From the NCBI GenBank assembly GCA_033782935.1, contig JAWQEG010000286.1:2679501-2743500 (forward strand): DNA of 64,000 bases. Reading direction: 5' to 3'. The notes below the pieces were generated by a model. It was not told where the DNA came from, did no database searches, and worked only from the letters and a program-made list of their open reading frames with translations. Below are positions 47,939 through 61,261 of this stretch, piece by piece (position 1 is the first letter of the stretch; every line of letters begins with the position of its first letter). A program made the position numbers and the translations under genes. This DNA comes from Petrolisthes cinctipes (taxonomy: Eukaryota > Arthropoda > Malacostraca > Decapoda > Porcellanidae).

Positions 47939-48794
47939 CCCGAAAATTCGATATTTTGGGGTCCCAGAAGCGATCTGTACATGCCTACTCCGTGTTAGAG
48001 TATTTTCAAAATACAGGCTAAAAACATACTGAAAATCGATCTTTTAGGTGCTCAAAAGTCGATATGTGCATTCATCTTCTGTACCCGTTTATATCTCAAA
48101 TTCTGGCCCCAAACACCCAAAAATTCGATATTTTGGGGTCCCAGAAGCGATCTGTACATGCCTACTCCGTGTTAGAGTATTTTCAAAATTCAGGCCAAAA
48201 ACCATGCTTAAAATCGATATTTTTGGTGCCCAAAGTCAATATGTGCATGCATCTTCTGTACTCGTTTATATCTCAAATTCAGGCTCAAAACACCCGAAAA
48301 TTCAATATTTTGGGGTCCAAGAAGCGATCTGTACATGCCTACTCAGTGCTAGAATGTTTTCAAAATATAGGCTCAAAACATACTAAAAATCGATCTTTTA
48401 GGTGCCCAAAAAGTCGATATCTCAAATTCAGTCCCAAAACACCTGAAAATTCGTTATTTAGTGGTCCCAGAAGCGATCTGTACATGCCTACTCCGTGTTA
48501 GAGTATTTTCAAAATTCAGGCCCAAAACATGCTGAATATCGATATTTTTGGTGCCCAAAGTCAATATGTGTATGCATCTTCTATACTCGTTTATATCTCA
48601 AATTCCGGCTCAAAACACCCAAAAATTCGATATTTTGGGGTCCCAGAAGCGATCTGTACATGCCTACTCAGTGCTAGAATGTTTTCAAAATATTGGCTCA
48701 AAACATGCTCAAAATCGATATTTTAGGTGCCCAAAATTCGATATGTGCATGCATCTTCTGTACTCGTTCATATCTCAAATTCAGGCTCAAAACA
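47939..48794 (+). repeat. 856-bp pentamer higher-order unit, copy 1
   Basis: The order of monomers is 177 (ACATACTG, GGTGCTCAAAAG, GCATTCATC), 177 (AATTCAGGCCAAAAACCATG), 149 (class B with GCCCAAAAAGTCGATATC and ATATTTAGTGG), 176 (GCTGAATATCG, ATATTTTTGG, CTATACTCG) and 177 (TATTGGCTC, CCCAAAATTCGATATG). Private differences from copies 2 and 3 include GTCCAAGAAG, CCATGCTTAAAATCG, TTCGTTATTTAGTGG and AAATTCCGGCTC. Confidence 0.92.
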
Positions 48795-49650
48795 CCCGAA
48801 AATTCGATATTTTGGGGTCCCAGAAGCGATCTGTACATGCCTACTCCGTGTTAGAGTATTTTCAAAATACAGGCTAAAAACATACTGAAAATCGATCTTT
48901 TAGGTGCTCAAAAGTCGATATGTGCATTCATCTTCTGTACCCGTTTGTATCTCAAATTCTGGCCCCAAACACCCAAAAATTCGATATTTTGGGGTCCCAG
49001 AAGCGATCTGTACATGCCTACTCCGTGTTAGAGTATTTTCAAAATTCAGGCCAAAAACCATGCTGAAAATCGATATTTTTGGTGCCCAAAGTCAATATGT
49101 GCATGCATCTTCTGTACTCGTTTATATCTCAAATTCAGGCTCAAAACACCCGAAAATTCAATATTTTGGGGTCCCAGAAGCGATCTGTACATGCCTACTC
49201 AGTGCTAGAATTTTTTCAAAATATAGGCTCAAAACATACTAAAAATCGATCTTTTAGGTGCCCAAAAAGTCGATATCTCAAATTCAGTCCCAAAACACCT
49301 GAAAATTCGATATTTAGTGGTCCCAGAAGCGATCTGTACATGCCTACTCCGTGTTAGAGTATTTTCAAAATTCAGGCCCAAAACATGCTGAATATCGATA
49401 TTTTTGGTGCCCAAAGTCAATATGTGTATGCATCTTCTATACTCGTTTATATCTCAAATTCAGGCTCAAAACACCCAAAAATTCGATATTTTGGGGTCCC
49501 AGAAGCGATCTGTACATGCCTACTCAGTGCTAGAATGTTTTCAAAATATTGGCTCAAAACATGCTCAAAATCGATATTTTAGGTGCCCAAAATTCGATAT
49601 GTGCATGCATCTTCTGTACTCGTTTATATCTCAAATTCAGGCTCAAAACA
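48795..49650 (+). repeat. 856-bp pentamer higher-order unit, copy 2
   Basis: The five phase points fall at 48795, 48972, 49149, 49298 and 49474, giving 177, 177, 149, 176 and 177. Compared with copy 3 I found only about half a dozen single-base differences, for example CCCGTTTGTATC here against CCCGTTTATATC, so these two copies are more than 99% identical by eye. Confidence 0.93.
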
Positions 49651-50506
49651 CCCGAAAATTCGATATTTTGGGGTCCCAGAAGCGATCTGTACATGCCTAC
49701 TCCGTGTTAGAGTATTTTCAAAATACAGGCCCAAAACATACTGAAAATCGATCTTTTAGGTGCTCAAAAGTCGATATGTGCATTCATCTTCTGTACCCGT
49801 TTATATCTCAAATTCTGGCCCCAAACACCCAAAAATTCGATATTTTGGGGTCCCAGAAGCGATCTGTACATGCCTACTCCGTGTTAGAGTATTTTCAAAA
49901 TTCAGGCCAAAAACCATGCTGAAAATCAATATTTTTGGTGCCCAAAGTCAATATGTGCATGCATCTTCTGTACTCGTTTATATCTCAAATTCAGGCTCAA
50001 AACACCCGAAAATTCAATATTTTGGGGTCCCAGAAGCGATCTGTACATGCCTACTCAGTGCTAGAATTTTTTCAAAATATAGGCTCAAAACATACTAAAA
50101 ATCGATCTTTTAGGTGCCCAAAAAGTCGATATCTCAAATTCAGTCCCAAAACACCTGAAAATTCGATATTTAGTGGTCCCAGAAGCGATCCGTACATGCC
50201 TACTCCGTGTTAGAGTATTTTCAAAATTCAGGCCCAAAACATGCTGAATATCGATATTTTTGGTGCCCAAAGTCAATATGTGTATGCATCTTCTATACTC
50301 GTTTATATCTCAAATTCAGGCTCAAAACACCCAAAAATTCGATATTTTGGGGTCCCAGAAGCGATCTGTACATGCCTACTCAGTGCTAGAATGTTTTCAA
50401 AATATTGGCTCAAAACATGCTCAAAATCGATATTTTAGGTGCCCAAAATTCGATATGTGCATGCATCTTCTGTACTCGTTCATATCTCAAATTCAGGCTC
50501 ACAACA
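49651..50506 (+). repeat. 856-bp pentamer higher-order unit, copy 3
   Basis: Private changes are CTGAAAATCAATATTTTTGG near 49920 and GCGATCCGTACATG near 50186, both transitions at CpG or in CpG-containing motifs. After it the array switches to the block shared with 45.25-45.8 kb, so the tandem series ends here with three copies. Confidence 0.92.
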
Positions 50507-53500
50507 CCCGAAAATTCGATATTTTGGGGTCCCAGAAGCGATCTGTACATGCCTACTCAGTGCTAGAGTATTTACAAAATACAGGCCCAAAACATGCTCA
50601 AAATCGATGTTTTAGGTGCCCAAAAGTTGATATGTGCATGCATCTTCAGTACCCGTTTATATCTCAAATTCAGGCTCAAAACACCCGAAAATTCGATATT
50701 TTGGGGTCCCAGAAGCAATCTGTACATGCCTACTCCTTGTTAGAGTATTTTCAAAATACATGCCCAAAACATGCTGAAAATCGATATTTTAGATGCCCAA
50801 AGTCAATATGGGCATGTATCTTCTGTACCCGTTTATATCTCAAATTCAGGCTCAAAACACCCGAAAATTCAATATTTTGGGGTCCCAGAAGCAATCTGTA
50901 CATGCCTACTCAGTGCTAGAATATTTTCAAAATATAGGCAAAAAACATGCTAAAAATCGATATTTTAGGTGCCAAAAAGTAGATATCACAAATTCAGTCC
51001 CAAAACACCCGAAAATTCGATATTTAGAGGTCCCAGAAGCGATCTGTACATGCCTACTCCGTGTTAGAGTATTTTCAAAATACAGGCCAAAAACATACTG
51101 AAAATCGATCATTTAGGTGCCCAAAAGTCGATATGTGCATGCATCTTATGTACCCGTTTATATCTCAAATTCAGGCGCAAAACACCCGAAAATTCGATAT
51201 TTTGGGGTTCCCAGAAGCGATCTGTACATGCCTACTCCGTGTTAGAGTATTTTCAAAATACAGGCCCAAAACATGCTCAAAATCGATGTTTTAGGTGCCC
51301 AAAAGTCGATATGTGCATGCATTTTCAGTACCCGTTTATATCTCAAATTCAGGCTCAAAACACCTGAAAATTCGATATTTTGGGGTCCCAGAAGCGATCT
51401 GTACATGCCTACTACGTGTTAGATTATTTTCAAAATACATGCCTAAAACATGCTGAAAATCGATATTTTAGATGCCCAAAGTCAATATGTGCATGTATCT
51501 TCTGTACCCGTTTATATCTCAAATTCAGGCTCAAAACACCCGAAAATTCAATATTTTGGGGTCCCAGAAGCAATCTGTATATGCCCACTCAGTGCTAGAA
51601 TATTTTCAAAATATAGGCTAAAAACATGCTAAAAATCGATATTTTAGGTGCCAAAAAGTCGATATCTCAAATTAAGGCCCAAAACACCCGAAAATTCGAT
51701 ATTTAGGGGTCCCAGAAGCGATCTGTACATGCCTACTCAGTGCTAGAATTTTTTCAAAATATTGGCTCAAAACATGCTCAAAATCGATATTTTAGGTGCC
51801 CAAAAGTCGATATGTGCATGCATCTTCTGTACTCGTTTATATCTCAAATTCAGGCTCAAAACACCCAAAAATTCGATATTTTGGGGTCCCAGAAGCGATC
51901 TGTACATTCCTACTCAGTGCTAGAATATTTTCAAAATATAGGCTCAAAACATGCTAAAAATCGATATTTTAGGTGCGTAAAGGCGATATCTCAAATTCAG
52001 GCCCAAAACACCCGAAAATTCGATATTTTTGGGTCCCAGAATCGATCTGTACATGCCTACTCCGTGTTAGAGTATTTTCAAAATACAAGCCCAAAACATG
52101 CTCAAAATCGATGTTTTAGGTGCTTAAAAGTCGATATGTGCATGCATCTTCTGTACCCGTTTATATTTCAAATTCTGGCCCTAAACACCCGAAAATTCGA
52201 TATTTGGGGGTCCCAGAAGCGATCTGTACATGTTAGAGTATTTTCAAAATTCAGGCCCAAAACATGCTGAAAATCGATATTTTTGGTGCACAAAGTCAAT
52301 ATGTGTATGCATCTTCTATACTCGTTTATATCTCAAATTCTAGCCCTAAACACCCGAAAATTCAATATTTTGGGGTCCCAGAAGCAATCTGTACATGCCT
52401 ACTCAGTGCTAGAATGTTTTCAAAATATAGGCTCAAAACATGCTCAAAATCGATATTTTAGGTGCCTAAACGTCGATATGTGCATGCATCTTCTGTACCC
52501 GTTTATATCTCAAATTCTGGCCCTAAACACCCGAAAATTCAATATTTTGGGGTCCCAGAAGCAATCTGTACATGCCTACTCAGTGCTAGAATATTTTCAA
52601 AATATAGGCTAAAAACATGCTAAAAATCGATATTTTAGGTACCAAAAAGTCGATATATCAAATTAAGGCCCAAAACACCCGAAAATTCGATATTTAGGGG
52701 TCCCAGAAGCGATCTGTACATGCCTACTCCGTGTTAGACTATTTTCAAAATACAGGCCCAAAACATGCTGAAAATCGATATTTTAGATGCCCAAAGTCAA
52801 TATGTGCATGTATCTTCTGTACCCGTTTATATCTCAAATTCAGAATCAAAACACCCGAAAATTCAATATTTTGGGGTCCCAGAAGCGATCTGTACATTCC
52901 TACTCAGTGCTAGAATATTTTCAAAATATAGGCTCAAAACATGCTAAAAATCGATATTTTAGGTGCGTAAAGGCGATATCTCAAATTCAGGCCCAAAACA
53001 CCCGAAAATTCGATATTTTTGGGTCCCAGAATCGATCTGTACATGTTAGAGTATATTCAAAATTCAGGCCCAAAACATGCTGAAAATCGATATTTTTGGT
53101 GCCCAAAGTCAATATGTGTATGCATCTTCTATACTCGTTTATATCTCAAATTCTAGCCCTAAACACCTGAAAATTCGATATTTTTGGGTCCCAGAAGCGA
53201 TCTGTACATGCCTACTCCGTGTTAGAGTATTTTCAAAATACAGGCCCAAAACATGCTCAAAATCGATTTATTAGGTGCCAAAAAGTCGATATATGCATGC
53301 ACCTTCAGTACCCGTTTATATCTCTAATTCAGGCTCAAAACACCCGAAAATTCGATATTTTGGGGTCCCAGAAGCGATCTGTACATTCCTACTCCGTGTT
53401 AGAGTATTATCAAAATACATGCCTAAAACATGCTGAAAATCGATATTTTAGATGCCCAAACTCAATATGTGCATGTATGTTCTGTACCCGTTTATATCTC

Positions 53501-55934
53501 AAATACAGGTTCAAAACACCCGAAAATTCAATATTTTGGGGTCCCAGAAGCAATCTGTACATGCCTACTCAGTGCTAGAATATTTTCAAAAAATAGGCTA
53601 AAAACATGCTAAAAATCGATATTTTAGGTACCAAAAAGTCGATATATCAAATTAAGGCCCAAAACACACGAAAATTCGATATTTAGGGGTCCCAGAAGCG
53701 ATCTGTACATGCCTACTCCGTGTTAGAGTATTTTCAAAATACAGGCCAAAAACATACTGAAAATTGATCTTTTAGGTGCCCAAAAGTCGATATGTGCATG
53801 CATCTTCTGTACCCATTTATATCGCAAATTCTGGCCCTAAACACCCAAAAATTCGAAATTTTTGGGTCCCAGAATCGATCTGTACATGCCTACTCAATGC
53901 TAGAATATTTTCAAAATATAAGCTCAAAACATGCTCAAAATCGATATTTTAGGTGCCCAAACGTCGATATGTGCATGCATCTTCTGTACTCGTTTATATC
54001 TCAAATTCAACCTCAAAACACCCGAAAATTCGATATTTTGGGGTCCCAGAATCGATCTGTACATGCCTACTCAGTGCTAGAATATTTTCAAAATATAGGC
54101 TAAAAACTTGCTAAAAATCGATATTTTAGGTGCCAAAAAGTCGATATCTCAAATTAAGGCCCAAAACACCCGAAAATTCGATATTTAGGGGTCCCAGAAG
54201 CGATCTGTACATGCCTACTCCGTGTTAGAGTTTTTTCAAAATACAGGCCCAAAACATACTGAAAATCGATCTTTTAGGTGCCCAAACGACGATATGTGTA
54301 TGCATCTTCTGTACCCGTTTATATCTCAAATTCTGGCCCTAAACACCCGAAAATTTGATATTTTGGGGTCCCAGAAGCGATCTGTACATGCCTACTCCGT
54401 GTTAGAGTATTTTCAAAATACAGGCCCAAAACATACTGAAAATCGATCTTTTAGGTGCCCAAACGTCGATATGTGCATGCATCTTCTATACCCGTTTATA
54501 TCTCAAATTCTGGCCCTAAACACCCGAAAATTTGATATTTTGGGGTCCCAGAAGCGATCTGTACATGCCTACTTCGTGTTAGAGTATTTTCAAAATTCAG
54601 GCCCAAAACATGCTGAAAATCGATATTTTTGGTGCCCAATGTCAATATGTGTATGCATCTTCTATACTCGTTTATATCTCAAATTCAGGCTCAAAACACC
54701 CGAAAATTCGATATTTTGGGGTCCCAGAAGCGATCTGTACATGCCTACTCAGTGCTAGAATGTTTTCAAAATATAGGCTCAAAACATACTCAAAATCGAT
54801 TTTTTAAGTGCCCAAAAGTCGATATGTGCCTGCATCTTCTGTACCCGTTTATATCTCAAATTCGGGCCCTAAACACCCGAAAATTCAATATTTTGGGGTC
54901 CCAGAAGCAATCTGTACATGCCTACTCAGTGCTAGAATATTTTCAAAATATAGGCTAAAAACATGCTAAAAATCGATATTTTAGGTGCCAAAAAGTCGAT
55001 ATCTCAAATTAAGGCCCAAAACACCCAAAAATTCGATATTTTGGGGTCCCAGAAGCGATCTGCACATGCCTACTCCGTGTTAGAGTATTTTCAAAATACA
55101 TTCCCAAAACATCCTGAAAATCGATATTTTAGATGCCCAAAGTCAATATGTGCATGTATTTTCTGTACTCGTTTATATCTCAAATTCAAGCTCAACACAC
55201 CCGAAAATTCAATATTTTGGGGTCCCAGAAGCAATCTGTACATGCCTACTCTGTGCTAGAATATTTTCAAAATATAGGCTAAAAACATGCTAAAAATCGA
55301 TATTTTAGGTGCCAAAAAGTCGATGTCTCAAATTAAGGCCCAAAACACCTGAAAATTCGATATTTTGGGGTCCCAGAAGCGATCTGTACATGCCTACTCC
55401 GTGTTAGAGTATTTTCAAAATACAGGCCCAAAACATGCTCAAAATCGATGATTTAGGTGCCCAAAAGTCGATATGTGCATGCATCTTCAGTACCCGTTTA
55501 TATCTCAAATTCAGGCTCAAAACACCCGAAAATTCGATATTTTGGGGTCCCAGAAGCGATCTGTACATGCCTACTCCGTGTTAGAGTATTTTCAAAATAC
55601 AGGCTAAAAACATACTGAAAATCGATCTTTTAGGTGCTCAAAAGTCGATATGTGCATGCATCTTTTGTACCCGTTTATATCTCAAATTCTGGCCCCAAAA
55701 ACCCAAAAATTCGATATTTTTGGGTCCCAGAAGCGATCTGTACATGCCTACTCCGTGTTAGAGTATTTTCGAAATTCAGGCCCAAAACATGCTGAAAATC
55801 GATATTTTTGGTGCCCAAAGTCAATATGTGCATGCATCTTCTGTACCCGTTTATATCCCAAATTCAGGCTCAAAACACCCGAAAATTCAATAGTTTGGGG
55901 TCCCAGAAACGATCTGTACATGGCTACTCAGTGC
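50507..55934 (+). repeat. Mixed domain II monomers with a recurrent AGATGCCC trimer
   Basis: A recurring group is a monomer with TTTAGATGCCCAAAGTC and GCATGTATCTTC, then one with ATTCAATATTTTGGGG, AGAAGCAATCTG and ATAGGCTAAAAACATGC, then class B with GTGCCAAAAAGTCGATATC. Members are near 50771, 51450, 52765, 53430 and 55120. Bases near 51901-52060 recur near 52891-53050 (TGTACATTCCTACTCAG, TGCGTAAAGGCG, GTCCCAGAATCG). At about 52230 and 53042 TACATG is joined directly to TTAGAGTAT, an 11-bp loss found at both places. Confidence 0.78.
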
Positions 55935-57260
55935 TAGAATGTTTTCAAAATATAGGCTCAAAACATGCTAAAAATCGATCTTTTAGCTGCCCAAAAGTCG
56001 ATATCTCAATTCAGTCCCAAAACACCCCAAAATTCGATATTTAGGGGTCCCAGAAGCGATCTGTACATGCCTACTCAGTGCTAGAATGTTTTCAAAATAT
56101 AGGCTCAAAACATGCTCAAAATCGATATTTTAGGTGCCCAAAAGTCGATATGTGCATGCATCTTCTGTACTCGTTCATATTTCGAATTCAGGCTCAAAAC
56201 ACCCGAAAATTCGATATTTTGGGGTCCCAGAAGCGATCTTTACATGCCTACTCAGTGCTAGAGTATTTACAAAATACAGGCCCAAAACATGCTCAAAATC
56301 GATGTTTTAGGTGCCCAAAAGTCGATATCTCAAATTAAGGCCCAAAACACCAGAAAATTCGATATTTAGGGGTCCCAGAAGCGATCTGTACATGCTTACT
56401 ACGTGTGAGAGTATTTTCAAAATACAGGCCTAAAACATGCTCAAAATCGATGTTTTAGGTGCCCAAAAGTCGATATGTGCATGCATCTTCAGTACCCGTT
56501 TATATCTCAAATTCAGGCTCAAAACACCCGAAAATTCGATATTTTGGGGTCCCAGAAGCGATCTGTACATGCCTACTCCGTGTTAGAGTATTTTCAAAAT
56601 ACTAGCCCAAAACATACTGAAAATCGATAATTTAGATGCCCAAAGTCAATATGTGCATGTATCTTCTGTACCCGTTTATATCTCAAATTCAGGCTCAAAG
56701 GACCCGAAAATTCAATTTTTTGGGGTCCCAGAAGCAATCTGTACATGCCTACTCAGTGCTAGAATATTTTCAAAATATAGGCTAAAAACATGCTGAAAAT
56801 CGATATTTTAGGTGCCAAAAAGTCGATATCTCAAATTCAGTCCCAAAACACCCGAAACTTCGATATTTAGGGGTCCCAGAAGCGATCTGTACATGCCTAC
56901 TCCGTGTTAGAGTATTTTAAAAATACAGGCCAAAAACATACTGAAAATCGATCTTTTAGGTGCCCAAAAGTCGATATGTGCATGCATCTTCTGTACCCTT
57001 TTAAATCTCAAATTCTGGCCCTAAACACCCGAAAATTCGATATTTTGGGGTCCCAGAAGCGATCTGTACATGCCTACTTCGTATTAGAGTATTTTCAAAA
57101 TTCAGGCCTTAAACATGCTGAAAATCGATATTTTTGGTGCCCAATGTCAATATGTGTATGCATCTTCTATACTCGTTTATATCTCAAATTCAGGCTCAAA
57201 ACACCCGAAAATTCGATATTTTGGGGTCCCAGAAGCGATCTGTACATGCCTACTCTGTGC
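55935..57260 (+). repeat. 1,326-bp higher-order unit, copy 1
   Basis: This matches 57261-58586. Shared markers are GTCGATATCTCAATTCAGTCC (one A lost), TCGTTCATATTTC, GATCTTTACATGCC, GAGTATTTACAAAATAC, CTACTACGTGT, AAATACTAGCCCAAAAC, GATAATTTAGATGCCC and GTATTTTAAAAATACAGG. Copy 1 has ATATTTCGAATTCAGG near 56180, one of the few GAATTC sites. Confidence 0.85.
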
Positions 57261-58586
57261 TAGAATGTTTTCAAAATAAAGGCTCAAAACATGCTAAAAA
57301 TCGATCTTTTAGGTGCCCGAAAGTCGATATCTCAATTCAGTCCCAAAACACCCGAAAATTCGATATTATGGGGTCCCAGTAGCGATCTGTACATGCCTAC
57401 TCAGTGCTAGAATGTTTTCAAAATATAGGGTCAAAACATGCTAAAAATCGATATTTTAGGTGCCCAAAAGTCGATATGTGCATGCATCTTCTGTACTCGT
57501 TCATATTTCAAATTCAGGCTCAAAACACCCGAAAATTCGATATTTTGGGGTCCCAGAAGCGATCTTTACATGCCTACTCAGTGCTAGAGTATTTACAAAA
57601 TACAGGCCCAAAACATGCTCAAAATCGATGTTTTAGGTGCCCAAAAGTCGATATCTCAAATTAAGGCCCAAAACACCCGAAAATCCGATATTTAGGGGTC
57701 CCAGATGCGATCTGTACATGCCTACTACGTGTTAGAGTATTTTCAAAATACATGCCCAAAACATGCTCAAAATCGATGATTTAGGTGCCCAAAAGTCGAT
57801 ATGTGCATGCATCTTCAGTACCCGTTTATATCTCAAATTCAGGCTCAAAACACCAGAAAATTCGATATTTTGGGGTCCCAGAAGCGATCTGTACATGCCT
57901 ACTCCGTGTTAGAGTATTTTCAAAATACTAGCCCAAAACATGATGAAAATCGATAATTTAGATGCCCAAAGTCAATATGTGCATGTATCTTCTGTACCCG
58001 TTTATATCTCAAATTCAGGCTCAAAACACCTGAAAATTCAATTTTTTCGGGTCCCAGAAGCAATCTGTACATGCCTACTCAGTGCTAGAATATTTTCAAA
58101 ATATAGGCTAAAAACATGCTAAAAATCGATATTTTAGATGCCAAAAAGTCGATATCTCAAATTCAGTCCCAAAACACCCGAAACTTCGATATTTAGGGGT
58201 CCCAGAAGCAATCTGTACATGCCTACTCCGTGTTAGAGTATTTTAAAAATACAGGCCAAAAACATACTGAAAATCGATCTTTTTGGTGCCCAAAAGTTGA
58301 TATGTGCATGCATCTTCTGTACCCGTTTATATCTCAAATTCTGGCCCTAAACACCCGAAAATTTGATATTTTGGGGTCCAAGAAGCGATTTGTACATGCC
58401 TACTTCGTGTTAGAGTATTTTCAAAATTCAGGCCCAAAACATGCTGAAAATCGATATTTTTGGTACCCAATGTCAATATGTGTATGCATCTTCTATACTC
58501 GTTTATATCTCAAATTCAGGGTCAAAACACCCTAAAAATTCGATATTTTGGGGTCCCAGAAGCGATCTGTACATGCCTACTCAGTG
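57261..58586 (+). repeat. 1,326-bp higher-order unit, copy 2
   Basis: This is the partner of copy 1, with private AAAATAAAGGCTC near 57273 and ATATAGGGTCAAAACATG. AAATAAAGGCTC returns near 59100 (offset 1,828), so part of this unit was copied again to the right. Confidence 0.85.
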
Positions 58587-61261
58587 CTAGAATGTTTTCA
58601 AAATATAGGCACAAAACATGCTCAAAATCGATATTTTAGGTGCCCAAAAGTCGATATGTGCATGAATCTTCTGTACTCGTTTATATCTCAAATTTAGGCT
58701 CAAAACACCCGAAAATTCGATATTTTGGGGTCCCAGAAGCGATCTGTACATCCCTACTCAGTGCTAGAATATTTTCAAAATATAGGCTCAAAACATGCTA
58801 AAAATCGATATTTTAGGTGCGTAAAAGCGATATCTCAAATTAAGGCCCAAAACACCCGAAAATTCGATATTTAGGGGTCCCAGAAGCGATCTGTATATGC
58901 CTACTCAGTGCTAGAATGTTTTCAAAATATAGGCTCAAAACATGCTCAAAATCGATATTTTAGGTGCCCAAAAGTCGATATGTGCATGAATCTTCTGTAC
59001 TCGTTTATATCTCAAATTCAGGCTCAAAACACCCAAAAATTCGATATTTTGGGGTCCCAGAAGCGATCTGTACATGCCTACTCTGTGCTAGAATGTTTTC
59101 AAAATAAAGGCTCAAAACATGCTAAAAATCGATCTTTTAGGTGCCCGAAAGTCGATATCTCAATTCAGTCCCAAAACACCCTAAAATTCGATATTTTGGT
59201 GTCCCAGAAGCGATCTGTACATGCCTACTCAGTGCTAGAATATTTTCAAAATATAGGCTAGCAACATTCTAAAAATCGATATTTTAGGTGCGTAAAGGCG
59301 ATATCTCAAATTCAGGCCCAAAACACCCGAAAATTCGATATTTTGGGGTCCCAGAAGCGATCTGTGCATGCCTACTCCGTGTTAGAGTATTTTCAAAATA
59401 CATGCCCAAAACATGCTGAAAATCGATATTTTAGATGCCCAAAGTCATTATGTGCATGTATCTTCTGTACCCGTTTATATCTCAAATTCTGGCCCTAAAC
59501 ACCCGAAAATTCAATATTTTGGGGTTCCAGAAGCAATATGTACATGCCTACTCAGTGCTAGAATATTTTCAAAATATAGGCTAAAAACATGCTAAAAATC
59601 GATATTTTATGTGCCAAAAAGTCGATATCTCAAATTAAGGCCTAAAACACCCGAAAATTCGATATTTAGGGGTCCCAGAAGCGATCTGTACATGCCTACT
59701 CCGTGTTAGAGTAACTTTAAAATACAGGCCCAAAACATGCTCAAAATCGATGTTTTAGGTGCCAAAAAGTCGATATGTGCATGCATCTTCAGTACCCGTT
59801 TATATCTCAAATTCAGGCTCAAAACACCCGAAAATTCGATATTTTGGGGTCCCAGAAGCGATCTGTACATGCCTACTCCGTGTTAGAGTATTTTCAAAAT
59901 ACTAGCCCAAAACATGATGAAAATCGATAATTTAGATGCCCAAAGTCAATATGTGCATGTATCTTCTGTACCCGTTTATATCTCAAATTCAGGCTCAAAA
60001 AACCTGAAAATTCAATTTTTGGGGGTCCCAGAAGCAATCTGTACATGCCTACTCAGTGCTAGAATATTTTCAAAATATAGGCTAAAAACATGCTAAAAAT
60101 CGATATTTTAGGTGCCAAAAAGTCGATATCTCAAATTAAGGCCCCAAACACCCGAAAATTCGATATTTAGGGGTCCCAGAAGCGATCTGTACATGCCTAC
60201 TTCGTGTTAGAGTATTTTCAAAATTCAGGCCCAAAACATGCTGAAAATCGATATTTTTGGTGACCAATGTCAATATGTGTATGCATCTTCTATACTCGTT
60301 TATATCTCAAATTTAGGCTCAAAACACCCGAAAATTCGATATTTTGGGGTCCCAGAAGCGATCTGTACATGCCTACTCAGTGCTAGAATGTTTTCTAAAT
60401 ATACGCTCAAAACATGCTCAAAATCGATATTTTAGGTGCCCAAAAGTCGATATGTGCATGAATCTTCTGTACTCGTTTATATCTCAAATTAAGGCTCAAA
60501 ACACCCGAAAATTCGATATTTTGGGGTCCCAGAAGCAATCTGTACATGCCTACTCAGTGCTAGAATATTTTCAAAATATAGGCTCAAAACATGCTAAAAA
60601 TCGATATTTTAGGTGCGTAAAGGCGATATCTCAAATTCAGGCCCAAAACACCCGAAAATTCGATATTTTGGGGTTCCCAGAAGCGATTTGTACATTCTTA
60701 CTCCGTGTTAGAGTATTTTCAAAATACAGGCCCAAAACATGCTCAAAATCATTGTTTTAGGCGCCCAAAAGTCGATATGTGCATGCATTTTCAGTACCCG
60801 TTTATATCTCAAATTCAGGCTCAAAACACCCGAAAATTCGATATTTTGGGGTCCCAGAAGCGATCTGTACATGCCTACTCCGTGTTATAGTATTTTAAAA
60901 ATACAGGCCAAAAACATGCTGAAAATCGATAATTTAGATGCCCAAAGTCAATATGTGCATGTATCTTCTGTACTCGTTTATATCTCAAATTCAAGCTCAA
61001 AACACCCGAAAATTCAATATTTTGGGGTCCCAGAAGCAATCTGTACATGCCTACTCAGTGCTAGAATATTTTCAAAATATAGGCTAAAAACATTCTAAAA
61101 ATCGATATTTTAGGTGCCAAAAAGGCGATATCTCAAATTCAGGCCCAAAACACCCGAAAATTCGATATTTATGGGTCTTAGAAGCGATCTGTACATGCCT
61201 ACTCCGTGTTAGAGTATTTTAAAAATATAGGCCAAAAACATACTGAAAATCGATCTTTTAG
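58587..61261 (+). repeat. Domain II monomers partly repeating the previous unit
   Basis: Bases about 59764-60084 match 57790-58110 (offset 1,974; AAATACTAGCCCAAAACATG, GATAATTTAGATGCCC, TTCAATTTTT). Further right the offset drops to 1,797 (CTACTTCGTGTTAGAG at 58401 and 60198), one 177-bp monomer less, so a class E monomer was lost or gained between copies. Private forms include GAGTAACTTTAAAATACAGG near 59710 and ATAGGCTAGCAACATTC near 59258. Confidence 0.78.

Noticed and set aside
49310..49330. TTTAGGG-like words (ATATTTAGGGG) in domain II, resembling the plant telomere unit
   Set aside because: Each is a single word inside a monomer, derived from ATATTTTGGGG by a small change, and never in tandem. 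It is not telomeric repeat.
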